Assembly (NCBI GenBank): GCA_014376425.1
Contig: JACMRO010000055.1
Coordinates: 1 to 7,452 of the forward strand
Source: Rubritepida sp.
GTDB taxonomy: Bacteria; Pseudomonadota; Alphaproteobacteria; Acetobacterales; Acetobacteraceae
Direction: 5' to 3'
DNA length: 7,452 nt
A model generated the notes under the pieces. The model saw only the letters and a list, made by a program, of their open reading frames with translations, was not told the DNA's origin and made no database searches. Both the position numbers and the translations under genes were made by a program. Positions 1 to 5,667 of the stretch are shown here, piece by piece; the stretch's first letter is position 1; the number at the start of each line of letters is the position of its first letter.

Positions 1-421
1 CGTTGTACAGCGTGTACGCCTCCTGGCTGCGGCCGCCGACCGCCATGCGCGGCCATTCATCCTGCACCAGGCTCGACGCGTAGGCGATCAGCACCGGGCG
101 GAGCGCCACCAGCTCCGGCGGGCCGGTGCGCAGCAGGCCGCGATCGAGCTGGTTGATCAGGGTGGCCTCGCGCTGCACCTGCTCCTCGACCTGGCGGTGC
201 TGGCCCATCACCAGGTTGAGCGAGAAGGCGAGCACCAGCACCAGGAAGGTCGTCACCGTCTTGACCCCGTCCATCGCCGCGTCGTTGACGGGCTTTTCCA
301 CTGCCAGCATGCGTTTGCGCAGTGCGGGCATCAGCAGAAATGCCGTGCAGATGGTCAGCGTGACAAGGCCGAAGCTGGCCCAGTTGGGGATGCTGTGCAG
401 GGCGCGAATCACGATGTCCAT
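1..421 (-). CDS. DUF4239 family membrane protein (partial, C-terminus beyond left edge)
   Basis: The frame runs open from an ATG at 421 to the left edge, giving 140 residues with no stop. Two hydrophobic segments are visible, about residues 14-36 and 55-73. They are followed by a charged stretch with QREATLINQLDRGL (about 83-96) and AYASSLVQDEWPRM (about 113-126). That order (two N-terminal membrane helices, then an EA-x-L helix and a Y-x-x-x-V-x-x-EW motif) is what I know from DUF4239, a bestrophin-like membrane family of unknown function. An in-frame ATG at 433 would add four residues, and neither start has a strong Shine-Dalgarno. It lies 43 bases after the DUF4189 gene on the same strand, with no clear terminator between them, so co-transcription is plausible. 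Family assignment is from motif memory. The real gene is probably about twice this length. Confidence 0.8.
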   Translation of the reverse strand, partial: MDIVIRALHSIPNWASFGLVTLTICTAFLLMPALRKRMLAVEKPVNDAAMDGVKTVTTFLVLVLAFSLNLVMGQHRQVEEQVQREATLINQLDRGLLRTGPPELVALRPVLIAYASSLVQDEWPRMAVGGRSQEAYTLYN

Positions 422-464
422 AACGCAGCGCATTCCACGCCGCCCGCCCCGCTGGCAAGGGTCT

Positions 465-1064
465 TCAGCCCGCCACGCAGGCCGAGGCGACGATACGGCA
501 ATTCGCCGTGGGCTCGCGACTGCTGCAGGTGGAGATGGCCGATCGTTCGGCATCCGCCCGGCTGGCGCCGGTGCCCGCCGCGATGAAGGAGACGCGCGAC
601 GTCGCAATGTCCGTCGTCTGGACCAGGCCCACCGCCCGGACCGCTTGTGCAGCCGCGCCGCAGCCGGAGCTGAATTCGGTCAGCAGCCGGCAATTGGACT
701 GGCCGCGAGCGCGGCACTCATTCTCGGCCCGGACATGCACCATGGTGCGGTCGCCGCCGCCATGGCTGATGCCGACGGCAACCGCGGGTGGCGTGGCGGC
801 GTAAATGGCGCCCCAGCGCGCGCTGGATGTTGCGGCCGACTGGGCCACGGGCACGCCGCGGCCGGCCGCCTGCGGACCGCGGCGATTGCCGGCATTGAAC
901 TCCGCCGCCGCGCGGCAGCGGATCAGGCACGCCTGGACCTGCGTCGCATTGCCCGCGACCGTGCCCGACGTAGCGCCGCAGGAGGCGAAGCAGGCGGCCG
1001 GCGGCTGGCCTTGCCCCCAGGCCGGCGCCACCGCCAAAATCATCAGGATCAGCCACAGCTTCAT
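465..1064 (-). CDS. Secreted cysteine-rich DUF4189 domain protein
   Basis: This is a 199-residue protein with an N-terminal signal peptide: MK, then the hydrophobic LWLILMILAVAPAWG, with likely cleavage near residues 17-20. The segment from about residue 83 (RWGAIYAA) to 140 (SGCGAAAQA) matches the DUF4189 pattern of an aromatic-GAI opening, a G-x-S turn, an alanine/charged helix and spaced cysteines. A second half (about 158-199) repeats the layout: GTGASRADAERSAISTC, then C189 and C196. Ten cysteines are present (25, 29, 46, 50, 117, 125, 135, 180, 189, 196), consistent with disulfides in the periplasm or outside the cell. C25/C29 and C46/C50 form two CX3C motifs. The ATG at 1064 was chosen over a TTG at 1130 because only the ATG puts a clean signal peptide at the N-terminus. 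The gene follows the histidine kinase by 68 bases on the same strand. DUF4189 has no established function that I know of. Confidence 0.85.
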   Translation of the reverse strand: MKLWLILMILAVAPAWGQGQPPAACFASCGATSGTVAGNATQVQACLIRCRAAAEFNAGNRRGPQAAGRGVPVAQSAATSSARWGAIYAATPPAVAVGISHGGGDRTMVHVRAENECRARGQSNCRLLTEFSSGCGAAAQAVRAVGLVQTTDIATSRVSFIAAGTGASRADAERSAISTCSSREPTANCRIVASACVAG

Positions 1065-1132
1065 GGCCCAACGCTTAGCAAACGGCGCTGGCGACTGCAA
1101 AAAAGTTGTGGTGAGCGGCGGAGAATACAATT

Positions 1133-2470
1133 TCAGGTTGCGCCGGGCAGGGTCACCAGCGCCTGCAAGCCGCCCTCTTCTCGGTTGCTCAGCACCACGT
1201 CGCCGCCGTGCCCGCGCAGGATGTTGCGCGCGATGGTCAGGCCCAGGCCGGTGCCGCCGGTTTCCCGGTTTCGGCTGCCCTCCAGCCGGCGAAAGGGCTG
1301 GAATGCCTGTTCCAGCTCCGCCTGCGGGATGCCGGGCCCGCTATCCTCGACCCTGATGCACGCGCCATGCGGCTCGTGTTCCAGGCGCAGCCGCGCATTG
1401 CCGCCATAGGCCAGCGCATTGCTCACCAGGTTCGCCAGCGCCCGCTTCAGCGCGGCCGGGCGGCCCTGGGCGCGCAGCCTGTCCGGCCCGTTATAGACGA
1501 TGACATCGGCCCGGTCCGGGGCGGCGTCCACCGCCTCGTCCAGCACCGTTTGGCACAGGGCGGCAAGGTCGAAGGCGACCGAGGGCTCGGTCGCCGCGTC
1601 GTCGCGCGCGAAGGCCAGGGTGGCGTCGATCATCGCCTCCATCTCGCCCAGGTCGTTCAGCATCTTTCGGCGCTGCTCGTCATCTTCCATGAACTCGGCA
1701 CGCAGCCGCAGCCGGGTTATGGGCGTGCGCAGGTCGTGGCCGATGGCGGCCAGCATCTGCGTCCGGTCATCGACGAAGCGGCGGATGCGGCTGGCCATGG
1801 TGTTGAAGGCCCGGGCAGCGGTGGCGGTCTCGGTCGGGCCGCCCTCGGGCAGGGGCGGTGCGTTGAAGTTGCGGCCGAGCGTGTCGGCTGCCGCGGCGAG
1901 TTCGGCCACCGGGCGGATCATCCGCCGCACCCCCCACAGGATGAGCGCCACGGCGCAGCAGCTCATGGCGATGAAGGCCCAGAGGAAGTTCTCGCTGTGC
2001 CAGGGGCGGGGCGGCGGTGGTTCGACGCGCAGGTTCAGCCAGCCGCCATCGGCGAAGCGCATCGACATCGCGAAGCCCGCCGGCGGGATGCCGCCCACCA
2101 GAATTTCGCGCGGGCGAAAGCGCGCCGCGCCAAAGGGTGGCGGCGGGCCATCGAGGCGGAAGCGGCGCGCCACCTCGGGTGTCACCGGCGGCATGTCCGC
2201 ATGGACAGCCGGCTGCAGGTCATAGGAGGCCGTCAGCCCGGCCGGTAGCTCGATATCGGGCAGCACCGCATTGCGCCGTTCGCTGGGCAGGACGGCCAGG
2301 TTGCGCCACAGCATGAAGCCGCGCCCGGCAATCTCGCGCGTCTGGATGAAGGTCTGCAGTTCAACCCGATCGAGCGCGTGGATGGTCAACCCCGCCGCCT
2401 GCACCAGGATCAGGCCGATGAGCAGCAGCAGGGCCGTGCGTCCGGCCAGGCTGCCTGGCCAGATCCTCAT
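1133..2470 (-). CDS. Membrane sensor histidine kinase, EnvZ type
   Basis: This 445-residue kinase autophosphorylates on histidine and should pass phosphate to the regulator encoded just upstream. Visible parts in order: TM1 about residues 12-33; a periplasmic sensor region about 34-161 with two PPPP runs (about 109-112 and 151-154); TM2 about 162-181; a HAMP linker about 182-235; an H-box AAIGHDLRTPITRLRLR with phospho-acceptor H245; an N-box NLVSNALAYG from residue 347; a G1 box DSGPGIP from residue 376; an F-box FQPFRRL; and a G2 box GGTGLGL at about 405-411. All catalytic boxes are intact. The ATG at 2470 starts 10 bases past the regulator stop. An AGGGAG at 2472-2477 sits only one base from it, which is closer than ideal. 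A longer in-frame extension to 2632 overlaps the regulator and looks like antisense noise. The sensor region matches nothing I recognise, so the signal is unknown. Confidence 0.95.
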   Translation of the reverse strand: MRIWPGSLAGRTALLLLIGLILVQAAGLTIHALDRVELQTFIQTREIAGRGFMLWRNLAVLPSERRNAVLPDIELPAGLTASYDLQPAVHADMPPVTPEVARRFRLDGPPPPFGAARFRPREILVGGIPPAGFAMSMRFADGGWLNLRVEPPPPRPWHSENFLWAFIAMSCCAVALILWGVRRMIRPVAELAAAADTLGRNFNAPPLPEGGPTETATAARAFNTMASRIRRFVDDRTQMLAAIGHDLRTPITRLRLRAEFMEDDEQRRKMLNDLGEMEAMIDATLAFARDDAATEPSVAFDLAALCQTVLDEAVDAAPDRADVIVYNGPDRLRAQGRPAALKRALANLVSNALAYGGNARLRLEHEPHGACIRVEDSGPGIPQAELEQAFQPFRRLEGSRNRETGGTGLGLTIARNILRGHGGDVVLSNREEGGLQALVTLPGAT

Positions 2471-2480
2471 GCTCCCTGCC

Positions 2481-3197
2481 TCATGCGCGCTCGACGGCGG
2501 TGGAGAGGACGTAGCCGCCGCCGCGCACGGTCTTGATGAGGTTGGGGTGGCGGCCGTCATCCTCCAGTTTACGGCGGAGGCGCGACACCGCGACGTCGAT
2601 CGCGCGGTCGAACGGGCCGGCTTGGCGGCCACGCAGCAGGTCCATCAGCATGTCGCGGGTCAGGACGCGGTTGGGGCGTTCGACCAGGGCGGCCAGCAAC
2701 TCGTATTCGCCGCCGGTCAGCAGCACTTCGGCGCCTTCGGGGTTGAGCAGGCGACGGCGTGAGGGCTCCAGCGTCCAGCCGGCGAACTGGATGGGGCGGG
2801 CATCGGCCTCGATCGCCTGGCCCTCGCCATTGGCGCGGCGCAGAATGGCGCGGATGCGGGCCAGAAGCTCGCGCGGGTTGAACGGTTTCTGGACGTAGTC
2901 GTCGGCGCCAAGTTCCAGCCCCACGATACGGTCGGTCTCCTCCGACATCGCTGTCAGCATCAGGATGGGCACGTTGGACTGGGTGCGCAGCCAGCGGGCG
3001 AAATCGAGGCCACTCTCGCCGGGCATCATCAGATCCAGCACCACGATGTGGTAGCGGCCAAGCGGCCAGAGGCGGCGGGCCTCACGGGCGTCGCGCGCGG
3101 CGCTGACGCGCATGCCCTGCTTTTCCAGGAAGCGGCTGAGGAGGTCGCGGATCTCCCGATCGTCATCGACCACGAGGATGTGCGGGTTGGTGTCCAT
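2481..3197 (-). CDS. OmpR-family DNA-binding response regulator
   Basis: This is a 238-residue cytoplasmic transcription regulator. The receiver domain (about 5-118) has the acidic pocket D11-D13, phospho-acceptor D55 in VVLDLMMPG, switch threonine T82, Y101 and K104 in DDYVQKPFNPRE. The C-terminal winged helix (about 136-233) carries the transactivation-loop and recognition-helix pattern of the OmpR/PhoB group: TGGEYELLAAL, then DRAIDVAVSRLRRKLE at 197-212, and the wing VRGGGYVLS. The length is normal for the family. The ATG at 3197 fits the usual short N-terminus before ILVVDDD. No clear Shine-Dalgarno precedes it. It is followed after 10 bases by the histidine kinase, a standard cognate pair. 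GYAAC repeats in the 97 bases upstream may be its own binding site. Target genes cannot be read from the sequence. The DUF4189 and DUF4239 genes downstream of the kinase are the nearest candidates. Confidence 0.96.
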   Translation of the reverse strand: MDTNPHILVVDDDREIRDLLSRFLEKQGMRVSAARDAREARRLWPLGRYHIVVLDLMMPGESGLDFARWLRTQSNVPILMLTAMSEETDRIVGLELGADDYVQKPFNPRELLARIRAILRRANGEGQAIEADARPIQFAGWTLEPSRRRLLNPEGAEVLLTGGEYELLAALVERPNRVLTRDMLMDLLRGRQAGPFDRAIDVAVSRLRRKLEDDGRHPNLIKTVRGGGYVLSTAVERA

Positions 3198-3294
3198 GGC
3201 TGTTACAATAGGACGGCGGAACCAAGTTGCTGAGTGTTATTCGCGGGCTTCGTTACGCTGTGTTGCGGCGGCGGCCTGCGTTGCACTTCGTCTC
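3198..3294 (-). promoter_or_regulatory. Candidate control region for the two-component operon with GYAAC repeats
   Basis: This 97-base gap separates the TVP38 stop from the response-regulator start and is the longest non-coding stretch in the left half. On the minus strand GYAAC occurs five times, beginning at 3284, 3266, 3256, 3230 and 3206. Two copies form an abutting 10-bp direct repeat, GCAACACAGC (3266-3257) and GTAACGAAGC (3256-3247), identical at 7 of 10 positions. OmpR-family regulators usually bind direct repeats spaced 10-11 bp, so autoregulation is plausible. I could not identify a convincing -35/-10 pair or a Rho-independent terminator, so the operon could also be partly read through from the TVP38 gene. 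Confidence 0.35.
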
Positions 3295-3978
3295 TCAGCC
3301 GGCGAAGCGTTTTCGCAGCGGGATGGCCAGCAACGCCAGCCCGGCCAGGCCGCACAGGGCGGCAATGATCTCTGGCGTCAGGATGCCTGACAGGCTGGGC
3401 GTGCCGCCGGCGTCGAGCACCCGGCCCAGCCCGGCGCCGCTGAGCGAGAATACGGCGGTGCCGGGGATGATGCCGAGCAGCGTCGTGCCGATGAAGACGG
3501 GCAGGCGGACGCCGGCAAAGGCCGGCACCAGGTTGACCAGAAAGAACGGAAACAGCGGCACCAGCCGCAGTACCAGAAGGTAGGACCAGGCATTGGCCTG
3601 GATGCCACGTGCGAGCGCCTCGGCGCGCGGCCCAAGGCGGCGCAGCGCGTCGGCGCCAAAGACGCGGCCGGCCAGCAGAAAGAGCAGCGTGGCTCCCAGC
3701 GTGGCGGCCAGCACGGTCAGCACGGTGCCCAGAACCGCACCGAACAGGAAGCCGCCAGCCAGCGTCAGCACGACCGCGCCGGGCACCGCGAAGGCGGCGG
3801 CGGCGGTGTAGGCGCCTAGATAGGCCAGCGCCGACAAAGCGGGGTTGGCGGCGACCCATCCGGTCAATGCCGCGCGGTGACGCGCCAGCGTATCGAGCGA
3901 CAGCAGATCGGCAAGCCCGGTGAAGCGAATGGCGAGCACGATGGCGACAAGGCCCAGGCCGATCCAGACGCGCTTCAC
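3295..3978 (-). CDS. TVP38/TMEM64 (DedA superfamily, SNARE-associated domain) membrane protein
   Basis: This is a 227-residue polytopic inner-membrane protein. Hydrophobic segments are seen at about 4-20, 47-66, 68-103, 130-152, 158-182 and 200-220. Family hallmarks are GGFLFG (75-80), the segment LRLVPLFPFFLVNLVPAFAG (about 137-156) with R138, P141, P144 and N149, and GIIPGT (about 169-174). The DedA/TVP38/VTT superfamily is linked to lipid scrambling or flipping and envelope homeostasis, but the TVP38-type bacterial members are poorly characterised. The GTG at 3978 was chosen because it overlaps the upstream oxidoreductase stop as GTGA and begins directly before the first membrane helix. 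The longer in-frame extension to 4149 is arginine/proline-rich and lies inside the oxidoreductase gene. Translation is probably coupled to that gene, since no Shine-Dalgarno is evident. The two products may work together. Confidence 0.92.
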   Translation of the reverse strand: MKRVWIGLGLVAIVLAIRFTGLADLLSLDTLARHRAALTGWVAANPALSALAYLGAYTAAAAFAVPGAVVLTLAGGFLFGAVLGTVLTVLAATLGATLLFLLAGRVFGADALRRLGPRAEALARGIQANAWSYLLVLRLVPLFPFFLVNLVPAFAGVRLPVFIGTTLLGIIPGTAVFSLSGAGLGRVLDAGGTPSLSGILTPEIIAALCGLAGLALLAIPLRKRFAG

Positions 3979-5387
3979 GGCAGCAGGCGTTGCGTCAGGC
4001 CGACCAGGAAGCGCATGCGTGCGCCGAACAGGCTGGGGGTGTACCAGGCGCCGGCGGCACGGCGGCCGGTTTCGGCCAGGGTGGGGTAAGGCAGGGTCAG
4101 GCCGGCGATGGCGCCGACCTTCATCCGCTTCTGGATGGCCAGCGCCCACATGCCGATCATCTCGCCCGCACCCGGCGCCACGATGGTGACGCCGAGGATC
4201 ACGCCGCGCGGGCTGAGGACGAGCTTCGCCATGCCCTCGGCGATGCCCTCGGCGCGGGCGCGATCATTGTCTTCCAAAGGCTGGATGAGGGTGCGGCAGC
4301 CGGGGGCTTCGGCCTCGGTAAGGCCGGCATGGGCCAGCTCGGGGTCGGTGAAGGTGACCCAGGGCAGGGCGGTGTAGTCGGTCTTCGCCGGCAGGCCGAA
4401 CAGCGCGCGGCGGATGACGATGCCTCCATGGGCGCCGGCGATGTGGGTGAATTGCGGCCCGCCCGCGCAATCGCCGATGGCGAAGATGCGCGGGTTGGAG
4501 CTGCGCAGCCCGGCGTCGACGGTAATTCCCTTCGGCGTATGGGTGACGCCGGCGGCCTCCAGGCCCAGCCCGTCCAGCACCGGCTGGCGGCCGGCGGCGA
4601 CCAGGATGTGGCTGGGGTGGATGGTCTCGTGCTCCAGCGAAATGGCGCCGGGATCGATCCGGGTGATGGCAGTGTTTTCGAGCAGGCGGATACCCTCCGC
4701 CACCAGGTGGGAGCGGATGATGGCAACCGCCTCGGGCTCGTCGCGCGGCAGGATGGTGGCGCGCTCCAGCACCGTGACCGTGCTGCCCAGGCGGCGGAAG
4801 GCCTGCGCCATCTCCAGCCCGATCGGGCCGCCGCCAATGACTGCGAGGTGGGCGGGCAGTTCGGTCAGGCCGAAGACGGTCTCGTTGGTGAGGTGCGGCG
4901 TGTCGGCCAATCCGGGTACCGGCGGAATGGCGGCGCGGGAGCCGGTGGCGATGACGAAACGCCGGGCGGCGATGCGCTGGCCGCCGGCTTCGATCTCGCG
5001 CGCGCCGGTGAAACGGGCGCTGGCCTGGATGACCGTGCAGCCCAGCCCCTCGAACCGCGCCACGCTGTCATGCGGCGCGATGGCGGCGATGGTGCCGTGG
5101 ACATGCGCCATGACGGCGGCGAAATCGACCTGCGGTTCATGCGCCGCTACGCCGAAGCGGGCGCTGTCACGGTGCGCCTGGGCGGCATGGGCGGCGGCCA
5201 GCAGCGCCTTGCTGGGCACGCAGCCAAAGTTGAGGCAATCGCCACCCATCAGGTGGCGCTCGATCAGAACGACCGAGGCGCCCATCTGCGCGGCGCCGGC
5301 TGCGACGGTCAGCCCGCCCGAGCCGGCGCCTATGATGCACAGATCGGCGTGCAGGATGCCGTCTCTCAGCGTTGGTTTGCGGGCCAT
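3975..5387 (-). CDS. Class-I FAD-dependent pyridine nucleotide-disulfide oxidoreductase (LPD/mercuric reductase-like)
   Basis: This 470-residue flavoprotein is expected to move electrons between NAD(P)H and a disulfide or similar substrate. It has an FAD-binding GAGSGG (20-25), a redox-active pair C51/C56 in GGDCLNFGCVPSK, an NAD(P)-binding GGGPIG (185-190) and a second FAD motif, GDCAGG, around 306. E208 at the end of the second Rossmann strand hints at NADH rather than NADPH. The C-terminal dimerisation domain ends in LPYPTLAET. Y434 stands where dihydrolipoamide dehydrogenase and glutathione reductase have the catalytic histidine, and mercuric reductase also has tyrosine there. The N-terminal HMA metal-binding domain and the C-terminal CC of true MerA are absent, so mercuric reduction is not supported. 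The ATG at 5387 is well fixed because a TAA sits immediately before it in frame. The 3' end overlaps the TVP38 gene by 4 bases. The substrate is unknown. Confidence 0.93.
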   Translation of the reverse strand: MARKPTLRDGILHADLCIIGAGSGGLTVAAGAAQMGASVVLIERHLMGGDCLNFGCVPSKALLAAAHAAQAHRDSARFGVAAHEPQVDFAAVMAHVHGTIAAIAPHDSVARFEGLGCTVIQASARFTGAREIEAGGQRIAARRFVIATGSRAAIPPVPGLADTPHLTNETVFGLTELPAHLAVIGGGPIGLEMAQAFRRLGSTVTVLERATILPRDEPEAVAIIRSHLVAEGIRLLENTAITRIDPGAISLEHETIHPSHILVAAGRQPVLDGLGLEAAGVTHTPKGITVDAGLRSSNPRIFAIGDCAGGPQFTHIAGAHGGIVIRRALFGLPAKTDYTALPWVTFTDPELAHAGLTEAEAPGCRTLIQPLEDNDRARAEGIAEGMAKLVLSPRGVILGVTIVAPGAGEMIGMWALAIQKRMKVGAIAGLTLPYPTLAETGRRAAGAWYTPSLFGARMRFLVGLTQRLLP

Positions 5388-5497
5388 TTATCTGCCTGGA
5401 TGTTGCTGTGGGGCACCGGCCTGTCCCAGCGCTCACGCTCCGCGCGGATCAGCGCGGCGTAGGGCAGGAGGGCCAGCAGCGACCGGCGGCCGGTCAT
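5366..5497 (-). CDS. Possible 43-residue small protein between the lipoprotein and oxidoreductase genes
   Basis: The ATG at 5497 overlaps the stop of the lipoprotein gene as ATGA. The frame runs to a TGA at 5366-5368, overlapping the oxidoreductase start by 22 bases in another frame. The product begins MTGRRSLLALLPYAALIRAE: basic residues with an RR pair, then a short hydrophobic stretch, and after it a polar charged tail (RERWDRPVPHSNIQ). It could be a small membrane-associated peptide or a translational relay linking argH-lipoprotein translation to the oxidoreductase. Without it the gap would be 106 bases. I recognise no family. No Shine-Dalgarno is seen, so expression would depend on coupling. 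It may equally be a chance ORF in GC-rich DNA, although the precise ATGA junction favours a real gene. Confidence 0.4.
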   Translation of the reverse strand: MTGRRSLLALLPYAALIRAERERWDRPVPHSNIQADKWPANQR

Positions 5498-5667
5498 CGG
5501 GTGGGTGTCACGGGAGCAGTCGTGGGGGCAGGGGTGGGACGCGGGTCGAGCGCCGGGTAGGGGCGCGGGTAGGTCACCTGGGCGGGCGGGCCGGGGGGGC
5601 GCGGCGGGCCCACGCGGCCGCAGGCGACGAGCAGCGTCAGCGCCAGCAACGCCCCAATCACCCTCAT
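5494..5667 (-). CDS. Small proline-rich lipoprotein, LptM (YifL)-like
   Basis: This is a 57-residue precursor whose signal peptide MRVIGALLALTLLVAC ends in a lipobox LVAC, so C16 should be lipidated and N-terminal after cleavage. The mature part is short and very proline-rich (15 prolines in 42 residues), starting CGRVGPPRPP and ending with a TP/AP-rich tail. Small lipoproteins starting CGxKGPL beside argH or lysA belong to the LptM family, which in Escherichia coli helps oxidative maturation of the LPS translocon protein LptD. Here the motif is CGRVGPP, so the match is by position, size and CG-x-x-GP only. The ATG at 5667 overlaps the argH stop as ATGA, and an AGGAG lies 8 bases upstream inside argH. 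The protein is probably anchored in the outer membrane (residue +2 is Gly, not Asp). The gene is certain as a lipoprotein and only probable as LptM. Confidence 0.85.
   Translation of the reverse strand: MRVIGALLALTLLVACGRVGPPRPPGPPAQVTYPRPYPALDPRPTPAPTTAPVTPTR

Noticed and set aside
422..464. GC-rich stretch between the DUF4189 and DUF4239 genes as a terminator
   Set aside because: No extended stem with a following T run on the minus strand.
1065..1132. Possible promoter (TTGCAG, 17-base spacer, TAAGCG) or T-run terminator before the DUF4189 gene
   Set aside because: The -10 match is poor and no strong stem precedes the T run, so neither can be supported.
126..1409. 427-residue plus-strand ORF across the DUF4239, DUF4189 and kinase genes
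   Set aside because: Arginine/serine/proline-rich, without any recognisable motif. It lies antisense to three genes with clear domain evidence, as is typical in GC-rich DNA.
1208..2248. 346-residue plus-strand ORF opposite the histidine kinase
   Set aside because: Antisense to intact kinase boxes, low-complexity composition and no motifs.
2471..2632. 54-residue N-terminal extension of the histidine kinase
   Set aside because: It overlaps the response-regulator winged-helix coding region and has no kinase-like content. The ATG at 2470 precedes TM1 directly.
3979..4149. 57-residue N-terminal extension of the TVP38 protein
   Set aside because: Arginine/proline-rich and wholly inside the oxidoreductase gene. 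The GTG at 3978 gives the GTGA junction and a normal start just before the first membrane helix.
3975..5387. Annotation as a true mercuric reductase (merA)
   Set aside because: There is no N-terminal HMA domain, no C-terminal vicinal cysteines and no mer genes nearby. Only the core fold and the Tyr substitution are shared.
3990..5462. 490-residue plus-strand ORF opposite the oxidoreductase
   Set aside because: The minus strand encodes a complete flavoprotein. The plus frame is a glycine/alanine/histidine-rich mirror without motifs.
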